Assembly (NCBI GenBank): GCA_037367355.1 | Contig: CM074700.1 | Span: 2,666,001-2,730,000 of the forward strand | DNA: 64,000 nt | From: Neoscytalidium dimidiatum | Lineage: Eukaryota > Ascomycota > Dothideomycetes > Botryosphaeriales > Botryosphaeriaceae | Direction: 5' to 3' | Shown: positions 10,957 through 23,997 of the stretch, piece by piece | How positions within the stretch are numbered: the first letter of the stretch is position 1 | How the letters are laid out: every line of letters begins with the position of its first letter | Notes under the pieces: generated by a model | The model's database searches: none | What the model was told of the DNA's origin: nothing | The model's input: the letters and a program-made list of their open reading frames with translations, nothing else | Made by a program: the position numbers and the translations under genes

Positions 10957-12297
10957 ATGTTCGCTGCTCGTCAGGTCTTCGACGCCGCCCAGCGGAGGGC
11001 TTTCTCCGTCTCCGCCAGGCAGGTATGCAAGCTCAAAAAAGCTCCGCCGGTGCCGGCCTTGCGCTTCGTCCGCGCCGTCGCCAGCCCGAGTCCATTGCTG
11101 ACAGCTGCCATGTAGAACTCCAAGGTCACCGTCCTTGGCGCTGCCGGCGGCATTGGCCAGCCCCTGTCGCTGCTGCTCAAGCTTAACCCGCGCGTCTCTG
11201 AGCTTGCGCTGTACGATATCCGCGGCGGTCCTGGTACGTATCTCGCTCGCCGACCGACTCCAGAGAATGGAGTGCACCGCTAACATCCCGCTCCAGGCGT
11301 CGCTGCCGACGTCAGCCACATCAACACCAAGAGCACTGTATGTCGCTGCCCGCATTTGTGCTGCCATTGAGCTTCCGGCTCACCAATAATACAGGTCAAG
11401 GGTTACGACCCGACTCCGTCCGGCCTCCGCGAGTGCCTTGAGGGCTCTGAAATCGTCCTCATCCCCGCCGGTGTTCCCCGCAAGCCTGGCATGACCCGTG
11501 ATGGTATGAAAATTATTTCCCCAGCAATCGCCGATCGGGGCCCCGCTGATCGCTCACAGACCTGTTCAACACCAACGCGTCCATCGTCCGTGATCTCGCC
11601 AAGGCCACCGCTGACGCTGCCCCCAACGCCAACGTTCTGATCATCTCCAACCCGGTATGCTCCTCCAAATAGATTTCTAGACGTGTTCGTACTGAGGTTT
11701 TTCCAGGTCAACTCCACCGTCCCCATCACCGCCGAGGTCTTCAAGTCCAAGGGCGTCTACAACCCCAAGCGCCTCTTCGGTGTCACCACTCTCGATGTCG
11801 TCCGTGCCTCGCGCTTCATTTCCCAGCTGAAGGGCACTGACCCCGCCAACGAGAACATTACCGTCATCGGTGGTCACTCCGGCGCTACCATCGTTCCTCT
11901 GCTCTCCCAGGCCGGCCACAAGCTCGAAGGTCAGCAGCTGGACGACTACGTCAGGCGCGTCCAGTTCGGTGGTGACGAGGTCGTTCAGGCCAAGGGTGGT
12001 GCTGGTTCCGCTACTCTGTCCATGGCGATGGCCGGTGCCCGCTTCGCCGAGTCCCTGCTTCGTGCTGCTCAGGGCGAGAAGGGTGTTATTGAGCCCACTT
12101 TCGTTGATAGCCCGCTCTTCAAGGACCAGGGCTGTGACTTCTTTGCGTCCAACGTCGAGCTTGGCCCCAACGGTGTGGAGAAGATCCACCCCATTGGCAA
12201 GGTCACCGAGTACGAACAGAAGCTCATCGACGTCGCAGTCCAGGACCTGGCCAAGAACATCAAGAAGGGCGTCGAATTCGCCAAGAGCAACCCTTAG
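10957..12297 (+). CDS. MDH1: Malate dehydrogenase, mitochondrial
   Basis: Six exons: 10957-11022, 11116-11233, 11297-11337, 11395-11503, 11560-11654 and 11707-12297, giving 339 residues. It interconverts malate and oxaloacetate with NAD(H) in the TCA cycle and the malate shuttle. The first exon is an import presequence (MFAARQ..., with AFSVSARQ). Exon 2 opens with the NAD loop [19 protein letters not shown]. Later motifs are [14 protein letters not shown] (substrate Arg loop), IISNPVNSTVP and [13 protein letters not shown] (catalytic His). There is no C-terminal peroxisomal signal (ends AKSNP), so this is the mitochondrial isoform. Exon 3 is just 41 nt. All five introns are short (52-93 nt) with GTA donors and CAG/TAG acceptors. 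Confidence 0.97.
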
Positions 12298-13187
12298 GTC
12301 ACGAGTTAAAAAGGGCAAATGGATGATGATGATGATGTGAAAACTGGGTTGAGGGATGGTGGGAATCGTAATTAGTTGGGAAGAACAGAGACAAGCGTGC
12401 GCGTTAAGTGGGAAAAAGATCAGTTCTCTCTCTTTCTTGTCAGCGCTCGTTCATATCTTCTTTTCCGGCTATGAAGATCTCTCTTGCATGTAGATTCCCT
12501 ATTATATCCGTGTATCCAGTGCTTTCTCTGTTGACTTTGGTGTCTCACTACGTCCGCGTGCACTGGCTATTCTAACATTCTATAATGCAGGCACGTAACA
12601 GTTCACCAATTTAGTAAATAAGTGAATTCGGCCTCGGCTAGACACTCTACCAAGAGGGGTAGCAGTAGAGATGGCCCTCGGAAACACGTATGTAGTCGAG
12701 TGCTATGCGAGTGTCCGGGGAGGGACAGCGGCATACACGACCTTCCTGCTGCTGATGGATGATTGCGAGGCCGCAGAGATGGCCGCAGACTGCTCCACGT
12801 ACATGACCTCGGGACTGCAATAAGAAATGATTGGTGGAGTTGCTTCAGGCTTATCAAGACTATTAACAGACAAGTCAGATGGGGCAACCCACAACCGTCA
12901 TCATACCCTCCGCCGTCCAACCCCCAGCGCGACTTCCCTCTGGATGTGCACGTGCTCGTGCCTTCCCATTCACATACACACGCGAGCTCGTTCCTTCCTT
13001 CTGTGTGTATCAGACGCGCCAGATTGGCCCCTTCCATTTCTGCCTGCGCCAGCTTATCCTCCCTCCTCTCCCATTTACTTCCTCGACACCGACCTTTCCT
13101 CCTCCCGTTTCCTTTATCATCCACAAAACCCTCGACTTACATCGACTTGAGCTTCTTCGTACTTGAACGTCAAACAGCTCATCCACC
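12298..13187. promoter_or_regulatory. Intergenic with pyrimidine-rich promoter of sedolisin gene
   Basis: 890 bp between two plus-strand genes. From about 12955 to 13185 the plus strand is strongly C/T-rich (many tcc/ctt/ccttcc units), which fits a fungal promoter and leader. The reverse strand of this tract is open for 173 codons, but that protein is low-complexity Gly/Arg and reads as a shadow of the tract. A minus-strand frame at 12703-12894 has unremarkable composition and no recognisable relative. Confidence 0.5.
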
Positions 13188-15102
13188 ATGCTCGGCCTGC
13201 ACATCCTCTTGCTGCTACTGGCCGCTGTTGTCATCGCCTCACCTATGCGTCCGCGCGCCGACTACAGCGTCAAGGAGAGCTTCAACGTCCCGAGCGCCTG
13301 GTCGCGCGTTCGTCGCGCCTCATCGAACCATGTCATCAACCTTCAGATTGGTCTCAAGCAGGGCCACTTCTCCGAGCTTGAAAGGCACCTTTACGAAGGT
13401 TTGTGTCTACATCACTCCACTTCCATTGGCGCACTGATACACTCCAGTCTCTGACCCCAAGCACGAGCGTTACGGCCAGCACCTGACTGCCGATGAGGTC
13501 ACCGAATTGGTCAAGCCTACCGACCAGACTCTTGACCTGGTTCACCAGTGGCTCCATGTTAACAATATCTCCAAGTACAGTCTGGATTACTCCCCTGCCA
13601 AGGATTGGATCAAGGTCTCGCTTCCGGTCAACCAGGTCGAGGTTCTACTAGACACCGAGTATTCTGTCTACGAGCATGAGTCTGGTAGCCTTGTAGTCCG
13701 CACTTCAGAATGGTCCTTACCCCGGCACCTACACGATCACATCCAGACGGTTCAACCAACCAACTCTTTCTTCCATGCTGCTCCCCGAAGGAGCACTGTT
13801 AGGCCTGTTGCGGACGATGGGAAGCAGTCTTTGGCACTCGAGAAACTTGACTCCATTCAGTCTGATCCCAAAGCCAAAGTGGCCGACATCCTCGCGGTGT
13901 GCAACTCTACTTTTGTCACGCCGCTGTGCCTGCGCACCTATTACGGTACTTTGGATTACGTCCCTCAGGTCCCTGGCAAGAATAAAATTGCTATCGCAAG
14001 CTACCTCAACGAGACCAGCAAGCGAAACGATGTGAGGGCATTCCTGCAACAGTTCCGCCCTGACGCAGTGCCTGCCGCCGACGAGTTTACTATCGAAATT
14101 ATCAATGGTGGTGCAGACAACCAGGGTCCTAATACGCCTGAGCAGAACCAAAAGGCTAAGAACATGGAAGGTGACCTTGACGCTGAGATAGTTTTGGGAA
14201 TCGGCTATCCAACTCCTCTGATTTCGTACAACACCGGTGGCTTACCTCCCTTTCAGCCTGATGCACTGCTTACGACCAATGCGAACGAGCCATACCTGGA
14301 GTGGGCTCAGCACGTGCTGAACAAGTCAGATATTCCGCAAGTTATCTCCACTTCTTATGGTGAGGATGAGCAGACGGTTCCCCCATCGTATGCTGTCGCA
14401 GTCTGCAACCTGTTCGCTCAATTCGGCGCACGGGGCGTCTCTTTGCTCTTCGCTTCCGGTGATGCAGGCGTCGGTGATGAAGGCTATTGTGTTTCCAATA
14501 ACGGGACAAAGGCCGCTACATTCCTTTCCTCCTTTCCTGACGGCTGTCCTTATGTGACTTCTGTGGGTGCCACTACTGGCTTCTCGCCCGAGGTAGCCGC
14601 TAACGACCCTGGGTCCATACCGTTCACATCTGGTGGCGGATTCAGCATGTACTTCGCTCGGCCTAAGTACCAAGAGCAGGCCGTTCAGAGTTATTACAAT
14701 ACCCACCTCGCCGATGGCACGTACGCCGGCCTCTACAACGCATCAGGCCGTGCTTACCCAGATATTGCAGCCCAGGGCCAAAGACTCGTCACCATCTGGG
14801 AAGGCAAGCTAAACCCACTGGATGGAACGTCCGCGTCCACTCCGGCTGCCGCAGCTATTATCTCTCTAGTCAACGACGCTCTCATTGCAGCTGGCAAGAG
14901 CCCTCTCGGCTTCTTGAACCCCTGGCTCTACCAGATGGGCGGCTCGAGTGCTTTTCACGATATTCTGAACGGCAGCGCGGCCGGCTGTGGTGTTGATGGT
15001 TTCGTAGCATCGGGAGGCTGGGATCCTGTCACCGGTTTTGGAACACCGAACTTCCAGGCCATCCTAAAGATCCTGGGATTGCCTTTTCACCATTCCAAGT
15101 AA
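13188..15102 (+). CDS. Sedolisin-family tripeptidyl peptidase (S53), secreted
   Basis: Exons are 13188-13398 and 13448-15102, giving 621 residues; the intron is 49 nt. A signal peptide is clear (MLGLHILLLLLAAVVIASP). The inhibitory prodomain follows, with LKQGHFSELERHL and the S53 hallmark VSDPKHERYGQHLTADEV, rebuilt across the intron. The catalytic residues fit sedolisin spacing: Glu311 and Asp315 (in EGDLDAEIV), oxyanion Asp409 (in FASGDAGVGD) and Ser532 (in DGTSASTP). The C-terminal Ca2+ site is seen in GGWDPVTGFGTPNF. Such enzymes release tripeptides from protein at acid pH outside the cell. There are several Asn-x-Ser/Thr sites. The prodomain and catalytic set are intact, so it should be active. 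Confidence 0.95.
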
Positions 15103-16625
15103 AAAATTCCATGGGTTGGCTTTCATAAGAAGGAAGTCGTATCATTATACATGAGAAAGCGCTGACTAGTTGCGCAATCCATCTCATGGGCACTGCTTCC
15201 TGGCTTTCAACTGCCTGTACCATTTGGGCAGCACTCTTATATAGATGGGGCTTAGAGCCTAGGTCAAAAAAATAAAGGAGTCTTAATGGCCATATTGATA
15301 CTTAAAATGTTTATGTTAAATGCTAGTCTCCATAAAGAGCTAATATAGCTGTTTGGTTATAAAAAATTTTAAAAACCTGCGTGCAGGGACATGCTTTAAT
15401 TGTCTATTTTCAAATAGCTTACTGGGTCGGAAGAACTGCAAATAAAAAATAAGAGAGAAATGGTCTTGGTCTATCATGCTATCCAAGGTGTTGTGCTAAT
15501 AAAAACCCTCGGAAGTTAGAGGTGTGTTCCGCGCCTTCCTCTACTTCACCCAGTGACGTCACCTATACGCTTAAATACAGATACGACGTGTAACAGAAAG
15601 ATCTTTTTTGCTTACAAAAACATCTTGATCGACTCTCGCTATGAATTGCAGGTAGAATAAGAGAACTAAAAAGATCGTTCGAGACCTTTCGGATCCAAAT
15701 GGCAAAAACTGTAACGCCCGAGCTCAAGGGTCGCCCAGAAAAGACTCTTGTAAGGACCGTCTTTTTTGAGACCATGCTATCAACTGCTCGAATTCGAACG
15801 CGCGTCCTTACCCCGCGGCTCTGCCATTTTCAGGAACTCTTAGGGAACCTGGTCTCTCATTTAGCCAGGATCATCATTACCCACGACCGTGTGCCGAGGA
15901 ACCCGAGTGTTGATAGCATGTACTGAGGACTCTGAACATTACGCTTGATATATGGCAGGAAAACTAACGGTGTTAGCTGCCCAACCAACTCTGGCTGCCA
16001 TGGTCTGCGGGCGTTTTCGAAGTAGTCGTACGGATGCAAGAGTCACAGATGTCATCGAACATTGATGCTCAGACGACTGCTTCCACTCCCCATCTGACGT
16101 TGCCTTGCCCATCCTCTCCGACCGTACATACGCCCATGGCATAACACACCGCTCTTCCGAACGGGCCTTGGGAACAGGATGACAGCCTACTGTCCTGATT
16201 GCAATCGGGGGGTAGCCAAGGAAAGATGAGGGGCCCGCGAGCCTCGATCTATGCGATACACTCTCTCTCTTTGAAAGCCGCATCTACCTGCGCTTGTCTT
16301 CGTCGAGTGGCATCACCTCACTCACTACCAATCAATCTGCTCCCACCACAGCTGAAGCTCACCTTTCCGAATGTTCATGTCTAATCCCGATCTTGACTGA
16401 CTTGTGCATGGAGGATGAGCTGACGTAAGTACAGATGCATTGCTTCCGTGTCTAGAGGTTATCCTTCGGGTTTAACCTCTGCGTACACAGCACACAGACA
16501 CAACGCCATACGAAGGGCCTTAGAGCTAAAACCACTCAAAGTGTAGTAATTATTCGGTGCGAGGACTCGCTCCTCTATCGTCTAAGACTATGGTACAGGA
16601 AACGCTCACCGGGCAACGTTTCCAA
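15103..16625. other. AT-rich convergent gap
   Basis: 1.5 kb between the sedolisin gene (+) and SPF1 (-). From about 15240 to 15620 the DNA is markedly AT-rich, with TA-rich words and A-runs, unlike the GC-rich genes on both sides. No frame of interest is found. It may be a decayed, RIP-affected repeat, but no terminal repeat was found to support this. The rest (15700-16600) has normal composition and nothing recognisable. Confidence 0.45.
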
Positions 16626-19600
16626 TCACTGCTCCTTCTTCCTCTCGGCCTCCTCAGCCTCTAGCTTCTTCCGTGCCTCCTCCCTCTCGATCTGGTCCTT
16701 CCTACGCACCGCAATGTCCTTGGGCTTGTAGTCGCTGAAGAAGTACTTGAGCGTCTTCTCGATGATCCAGCAACCCGCGTAATCGATGATCATGACCACT
16801 GTCATCGTCGCCTTAAACTCGGTCGTGAACGGCACGAGGCGCAACTTCTCGTTGATCTCGGGGATGAACTCGGTCGCGCATGAGAAGGCGACGAATGCCA
16901 CGCCGACCAGACCGTAGTACATGCCCTTGTTCTCGCGAATCGACTCACGGAACGGCCGACCCTGGTAGTTGATAGCAAAAGTAGAAATCTGCTGGATGAG
17001 CTGGAGCAAGTAGATGGCGCTGTTGAGCAGAGAGGGTTCAAACTCGCCCTCGAGGTCAACATCGTCGCTCTTCCTGTAATGAAGTTAACTACTGTATTTG
17101 CAAGGCGCGAATGATGACTTACGGCTCCGTGCGCTGCACGTATTGAGAGATGTAGATAAGAGTGACAATGTGAATGGCGAACTGGCCGAGGACCGAGCCA
17201 ATGATATAAATGTTGAAGATGTTGTGTTGAGGACGTTCCTTGGATAGAGCCTCCACAGGCTTTGCCCGCGAGATTGACAGGAAGCAGACACTCATCATCA
17301 TGCCGCTGATTGTAACTTGTCCGTCGCCGAATTTGATACCGTCAAGATATAGGACACTCAAACTGTACGCGCTGATCAAACAGTTCAGAGCCAAGATCTT
17401 GTACATCTGAATAGTCGCAACAAGAGTGCAGCGTCCCTGGCGGATGATGTTCGGAATGGCAATGACGTTGGCCAGCTTGCTGGTGAAGGGAGCGGCGACT
17501 GAGGCATCACCGAGTTTGATGGTCGGAGGCTCGCTGTCATCGAGCTCGCTCTCCAGCATTGACATTTGCAACTTGTCGGCCAGACCTTGGGCCTTCTCTT
17601 GAGCAAGGCGCTGATTCCTCTGTGCTGGCGTCTCATTGGTCGGGGGCGCGTTGGTGACAGGGGCGGGAGCTGCGAGTCCGTTGACTTTAGCTGCTTCTTC
17701 GGCGGCGGCAATACCCTTGCTAATTTTCTTATCTTGCTCACGCTTCATTGCCTTCTCGTAGTGCGGGTTGGACGGGCCGGGAGGGTATAGATGCGCAATC
17801 ATGGGTGGTACGGGAGGAGTGGGCTGGTTGAAACGTTGCATGAGAGAGACTTGCTTTTCATAAACCTCCTTCATCTTGGTAGTCCGGAAATGTTCTGCGA
17901 TCCTATCCAGGTCGTCTTTCGTGCCGTTGAGGAGAGCAACACCAATATGAGCCTGCTTGAGAGCGCCAACGTCGTTGGTTCCATCACCACACATCAGAGT
18001 GGTGTAGCCCGCGTCCTTGAGTCCGAGAAGAATCTCTTCTTTCTGCTTAGGAGAAACGCGAGCGTATACCCAAGTGTGGCGGAGGAGCTGGTGCCATGCC
18101 TTTTGGTCTTTGAACTTACTCAGGGCATAGCCAGTGACGCAGATATCCTTTGTGTCAAGAATTTCTTTGGAAAGGTCTTGAGTAGGATCAACAGGAATGT
18201 TAACCTTGTCATCTATGCTTCTCCAGACCAAGTTCTTGCCGGAATCATCATTCTCAGGAGCATCCAGAATCCAGCAATCCCTGTCGACAATTTCCACTTG
18301 GCGAGCCACATGTACTGCGGTAAGAGGGTTATCACCGGTGATCATCACCACGCGATGACTGCTCTCGTTGAGCATCTGGACAGCTTTCTTCGCGTCATCT
18401 TTGAGCGGACATTGTAGAACCAGGAAACCAGCGAAGTGAAGATCGCGTTCAACCTCCTCGCGCTTCAAATCATTGATTCTCTTTTGGCTGATCTCGTCCT
18501 CGGTAGAAAGGCGCTTGTAAGCGAGCGCGAGAACACGACCACCATTTCTGGTGAAGTGCTTGTACGTCTCCTCGTATTTCGGCGGGGTTTCGACGAGCAT
18601 AGTACGGATCGTTTCCGGAGCTCCTTTGACGCCAACAAAGGTGTGCTTGGCCTTCTTTCCAGTCTTGGGGTTGGTAGCTAAGACGGTAGCGATGGAACTT
18701 TGTCTCTTCAAGGCCGAGGAGAATTGGAAACGGCGCTTGATCTGAACTAAATCGGCGAAGTTGTTGCGGGCCAGTTTGTTGGTCAATGTATCGTTCTTAC
18801 CAAGTATCCATCCAAGAGCCTGCAATGTGGCCTTCTCCATGGGCTCGCCAACAATCTCTCCCTCGTCAAGTTTGACCAGGGCGTGAGCTGTGGCAAGCAC
18901 CAAAGTAGAATCAGGACCAACTTGGCTCACAGGAACAAGTTGAGTTTGAGCTCCATCGGCCTCAGCCTTAGCCTCGGGCTGGCCAAGGCTAAGGCCCGCA
19001 ATACCGTCGACAACAAGATCTTCACCGGTTAAGGTGCCAGTCTTGTCGAAGCACGCGACGTCGACACGACCGGCAAACGGGATGCGGAAGGGCTCGGTAC
19101 AGAAGATGGCGTACTTGCTGAGAGCAGCCAGGCTGGTGTTCACAGCCAAACTTAATTCCATAGGAAGTTCCGGCGGGACAACACTCGTGATGATGAGAAC
19201 GCAATCCAGAAGAAGCTTGGAACGCTTGCGGTCCTTGGCGACACCCTCTTGCCACACGTACCACGAAGCGGCAATGGCAAAGATAAGTAGGAAAAGAATG
19301 AAAAGCAACGCCTCGACGTTGTTTGCCGAAACGCGCTCAGTGGAATAGATCATGGTCCTAACGAGACTACCCTGGCTGGTCTCAAATCCGGTCTTGACGA
19401 CCACGGCCACAGCGCCCTTGTCAGGGGGCGGAGGGACGCCCGAGGCAAGGCGAGGAATGGCATCTGGAGCATCCTCACTGGGATTGCCGTGACTGACTTG
19501 AAGAACTTTGGTTCCACCCCATAGTAAAGCGTTCTTGTCCAGTCCTTCGGTCTCGATGCGCGCATCGCCAGGGCGTAACTGAATAGAGTCTTTCAGGACC

Positions 19601-20547
19601 GGCGTGCTTTCTCCGGACAGCATGGCCTCGTTCACAATAGCGCTCCCTTCGACGAGAATCATGTCGCAAGCCACGCCACTGTCTTCCTTGGTCCGCTCGA
19701 CGGAAACAAGGTCGCCAGGTAGCAGCTTATCGCTCTGAATCTCCTGCCATTTATTTTCCCTGAACACCCAGACATCGTAGGGCTTGATGCTCATGCCGCG
19801 GAACTCATTCAAAGTCCTCTGTCTCTGCCAGACAACAGTGCTCTCGAAAGCGACCAGCATGAAGAGTGTGAAGAGCGAATAGTACCAGTATTCGTCCAGC
19901 ATCCACAGGCCCACACAGAAGACCTGAAAGACGAAGAACGGTGCGACAGCATGCTCCTTGAACAGCTCGAGGAAAGTTGGGACCGGGATGTCAAAGGAAT
20001 TGTCGCCATAATGTTCATGGATGCGCTGGATTTCAGCCGCGGAGGTAAGACCACGTGAGTTCTGGAAAGTACTGATGGTCGGCTTCGGGTCTGCGTCGAT
20101 AGAGTAGGACAAGGTCGCGAATGAGCCCTTCTCGGGGTCGTAGAGGAAGCGGCGCTTTTGGAAGAGGAACGAGATGTTCTGCTTGCCACCGACATTGTCG
20201 CGCTTCAGCTGGCAGATTTCAGCAGCACCGGCGTTGGCAATGGGGTGAACTTTGATGAGCGTAGCGCTGCGAACGTCTTTCGCCTTGGTAGCAGTGAACA
20301 GAGCTTTCAGATCGACACTCCAGTGAGTGCTGAGCCAGACGAGTGCCTGGACGGTGATAATGGAACCACACCAGACGAAGGTCCATTCAGAAGACTGGAT
20401 GTGCTTTTCGTACAACGAGGGCGACAGGTAGACGGAGAGGAAGGCGGGCCAGACGATGAGGAAAGGCCACACGTAGAGATGGAGGGAGAGAGGCAGCGGA
20501 TTGTGCAGGCTGGCCGCCTTGATCTGGTCGTTGTCGACGAGAGGCAT
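16626..20547 (-). CDS. SPF1: P5A-type ATPase Spf1 (ER membrane)
   Basis: Exons on the minus strand are 20547-17123 and 17073-16626, giving 1290 residues. Spf1/ATP13A1 is the ER helix dislocase that removes mistargeted tail-anchored and signal-containing proteins. P-type ATPase marks are complete: the actuator loop MLSGEST (about residue 312), the P5-specific SVVPPELPMELS, the phosphorylated Asp501 in DKTGTLTGEDL, and GDGTNDVGALK (about 853). N-terminal membrane helices precede the core, as in the P5A group. The intron near the 3' end (49 nt) joins QRTEP to KSDDVDLEGEFEPS. The last exon holds the final helices and a charged Glu/Lys-rich tail (EEARKKLEAEEAERKKEQ). Divergent from GlnRS. Confidence 0.97.
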
Positions 20548-21085
20548 CTTGGAAGCGGCGTAGCCTCGTTGGGGACCAAGATGGGCGTCGTCGAAGAAAA
20601 GGCCAGCTCGTCACGGAAGGCCAAGATGCGAGAGTGGATGGCGGCGCGCCACTCAGCGCGCCAGCCGGAGATTCGTGATTCCGACGCGGCGAGGGTCGAT
20701 GCTCGATGCTCGATGCTCTGCGGCCACAGGACACCGCGAAGCCAGCCACGGAGAAGAGCGGAAGATGATTGCTGCTTGAGCGCGCCTGCGGTAGGGGTTC
20801 CACACGCACAGTGAATGAGGCTTCGTGTCAAACTCTCTTATATTGCGTTTTGCAGCGGTCCGAAAGAAGACTGTAGCCTACGCCACACTTGGCTTCGTCC
20901 CCCAGGCCCTCAGGCCTGTGCTACGCTGAACTGTGGCGCGGCATGGTGCCTGACGTCGTGCTCGTCTTGAGTCATGTTCTCTGTGATTCACTCAACACCG
21001 CGCGCTACACCCCTCGCACCCCACATTCCACCTCCTACACTTCCGATTTTCTCACACTTAGCACACCCACAAGCTTCAGCAAACC
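20548..21085. promoter_or_regulatory. Divergent promoter region SPF1 / GlnRS
   Basis: 538 bp between divergent housekeeping genes. The 60-90 bp before the GlnRS ATG are C-rich and T-poor in G (cccctcgcacccc, ccacctcctacac), typical of fungal leaders. Nothing else is seen. Confidence 0.5.
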
Positions 21086-23084
21086 ATGGCCGACAATGCT
21101 GCCCCTGCGGCACCCGAAATGTCCAAGCGGGCTGCCGAGAAGGCCCGCAAGAAGGCTGAGGCCGCCGCAAAGAAAGCTGCTGCAAAAGCTGAAGCCGCCC
21201 TCAGGCCGAAGCCTGCAGAGTCCAAGCCCGCCAACATTTTCGAGGAGGGCTGGCTGAAGCGCGTCTACAACGAGAAGCCCGCTCCCAACGTCCGCACGCG
21301 TTTCCCTCCCGAGCCCAATGGCTACTTGCATATCGGTCACGCGAAGGCCATTGCCGTCAACTTCGGCTTCGCGAAGAACTACAACGGCGTCTGCATTCTG
21401 CGCTTCGACGACACGAACCCCGCCAAGGAAGAGGAAAAATTCTTCACCTCCATTCAGGATATGGTTTCGTGGCTCGGCTTCAAGCCACACGCCATTACCT
21501 ACAGCAGCGATAATTTCGATAAGCTATACGAACTGGCCGAGGAGATGATCAGAAGGGATAAAGGCTACGTGTGCCACTGCACCAGTAAGGAATACTCGAA
21601 GATTGAAATGGTGGCTGCTGACGGATTTCAGGGGAGGAGGTTAACCGCCAGCGTGGTGAGAACAAGGGCGGCGAGCGTTTTGCCTGTGCCCACCGTGACC
21701 GGCCCATCGAGGAATCACTGGCCGAGTTCCGCGCCATGCGCGATGGAAAATATAAGGCTGGCGAGGCACACCTACGTATGAAGCAGAGTCTGCTCGATCC
21801 CAACGAGGGCAACCCGCAGATGTGGGATCTGGCTGCTTACCGCATCGTCGAGCAGAACCACCATTATCGCACTGGCGATAAGTGGAAGATCTATCCAACG
21901 TACGACTTTACTCATTGCATTTGCGATGCCCTCGAGGATATTACTCACTCGCTCTGCACCACCGAATTTCAGCAGTCCCGTATATCTTACGACTGGCTAT
22001 TGGAGATCCTAGATATGAAGGTGCCCAAGTCGGAGGAGAAGGGCCCGATGCAGCGAGAGTAAATGCCAATTGAAAAAATCTCAGTCGTATCTGTATAGCT
22101 AACGAGATTTCTCACAGATATGGTCGTCTCAATGTAGAGGGTACCATCCTTTCGAAGCGCCGTATTGCCATGCTGGTGGAGGGCTGCACGGTGGAAAAGA
22201 AGAACGAGGATGGCACCGTAACCACCAAGAAGATTCCACCCGCCGTCCGTGGTTGGGACGATCCTCGCCTCTACACCCTTGTTGCTTTGAGACGACGCGG
22301 CATCCCTGCCCAGGCCCTGCTCAACTTTGTACACGAGCTCGGCGTGACGGACGCCCTCACCAGCATCCAGTCGGTCAGGTTAGACAACGCCGTCCGCAAG
22401 CACCTCGAGCGCACCGTCCCCCGCCTCAGTCTGATCCTCGACCCGATCAAAGTCGTCATCGAGGATGTGCCCGAAGACCACAAGGAAGAAATCTCCGTCC
22501 CCTTCGACCCCAAGAAGCCCGACGGCGACAAGCGGAACGTCCCCTTCTCCCGCACCATCTACGTCGACCGCACCGATTTCCGGGAGGAAGCCGACCCCAA
22601 CTTCTTCCGCCTCGCGCCAGGGCAGACGGTCGGCCTGCTCAACATCGGCCCCATCAAGGCCACCTCCTTCACCAAGGATCCGGCCACCGGCCTCGTCACC
22701 GAGATCCGCGCCGTCAAGACCGACCCGACCGTCAAGCCCAAGGGCTGGATCCACTGGGTCGACGCCGCCGACAACCACCGCGTCGTCGCCCGCCAGTACA
22801 ACGCCCTCTTCCGCGCCGCCGAGCCCAACGCCCTCGACTGGAAGACCGGCGGCTACGCCGACGACCTCAACCCGGACTCCGAGATCGTCCACAGGAATGC
22901 CGTCATCGAGAAGGGCCTCGACGTCCTGACCGCCGCCCACGCTACGAACCCTGACGGCGGCTCCGACGACCTCGTCCGCTTCCAGGCCATGCGCACGGGC
23001 TACTTCGCCATCGATCCCGAGCGCGAGGGTGACGCGATCGTGCTGAATCAGATCGTGACGTTGAAGGAGGATAAGGATAAATAA
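21086..23084 (+). CDS. GLN4: Glutaminyl-tRNA synthetase, cytosolic
   Basis: Exons are 21086-21584, 21632-22058 and 22118-23084, giving 630 residues. It charges tRNA-Gln with glutamine. The class-I motifs are [11 protein letters not shown] (HIGH at 82-85) and ILSKRR (KMSKS-like, about 319-324), with GlnRS-specific [21 protein letters not shown] and [14 protein letters not shown]. The anticodon-binding beta barrels follow. Introns of 47 and 59 nt are fixed by the rebuilt [12 protein letters not shown] and [12 protein letters not shown]. The N-terminus is only a ~40-residue Ala/Lys helix; the ~200-residue N-terminal RNA-binding domain of yeast Gln4 is missing. The second half is very GC-rich with C-ending codons. 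Confidence 0.96.
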
Positions 23085-23997
23085 AGATGCTGATTTCTGG
23101 GCTGAGGAATCGGCGGAATTGGTCACGCGGCGTTGTGGGTGAAGACGATGATGATGAAGTCTTACCGTGGCGTTTGATTACCCGTTGGCGCGTCGGACGG
23201 GCAGAGTGTAGGAGAAAATGGGACCGGCGTTCAATCTTGATAGACAACTGGCTCTGTCTTTTGAAAATTCCCTCTTGAGATCTTTATTTTTTTTTTTTTG
23301 CGCTCAGCGACACGCGTGAAAGAGATCCAATGTGAGAAGAAGTAAAGTTTTCGGATCCGTGGATGCATGACCCCATGTTCGCCAATTATTCAGACAGTAA
23401 GCAAGTCAATCGAATAGAAGGTTGCAAGAAGAAGATATTAAAAGACTATAAGTAATGCGCCCAAATATGTTTCGCATTCCGAGTATCTGCCGTAATAGGT
23501 ACACCATACCCTCGTACTTCGATATGTTTTTCTCTTCGCTGTCCACAGCTGCAGCAATTGCCGCACCGCAAAAGAGACACAGATGATGAACCTCCCCAGT
23601 CACCATAGCCTCTAAGGAGATAAGGAGAAGAAAGTTACACAGTGCCCCACCATTTTTGCTGTCTTCTCTTTTTCCCAGCCCTTGCTCGAAATCAGAAACC
23701 CTCCCACGTGCCCCCACACCTGCACTTCGTGCCCATCCGAATGACTAGCAATTCCTATTTTTCCATAGGACTGCGAGTTAGATATCGTTTTAAAACATCG
23801 ATCCTCTTGTATAACTTCCCGATGAACCGCAAGGGTGGAGCTGTGAGCCTCGAGCTGTCTACAGAAGACAAACAGACCCGATATGGTAGCAAAAAAAGTC
23901 AGATAAAGTTGTAGTAGTTGCGCAATGGTTCTTGGAGATACCGTGGAAAAAGAGGGAGCCTCTGAAAGCCTTCGCGACCCTGATCAAGTATTGCTGT
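23085..23997. other. Convergent intergenic region
   Basis: 913 bp between GlnRS (+) and an F-box gene (-). It contains a T-run near 23285-23300 and moderately AT-rich sequence. Short frames show no family similarity. Confidence 0.55.

Noticed and set aside
12603..13124. 173-codon frame on the minus strand
   Set aside because: It is the reverse of a C/T-rich promoter tract; the protein is low-complexity Gly/Arg/Lys without any domain.
15699..15860. A ttcgaattcgaa-like word suggested a tRNA T-arm
   Set aside because: No 5-bp T-stem pairs around it, and no acceptor, D or anticodon arm can be drawn on either strand.
22253..22954. Long frames on other strands and phases inside GlnRS
   Set aside because: GC-rich third positions create long shadow frames; the proteins are Arg/Pro/Ala-rich and have no relatives. 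The same holds at 52.4-53.6 kb and 60.3-61.7 kb.
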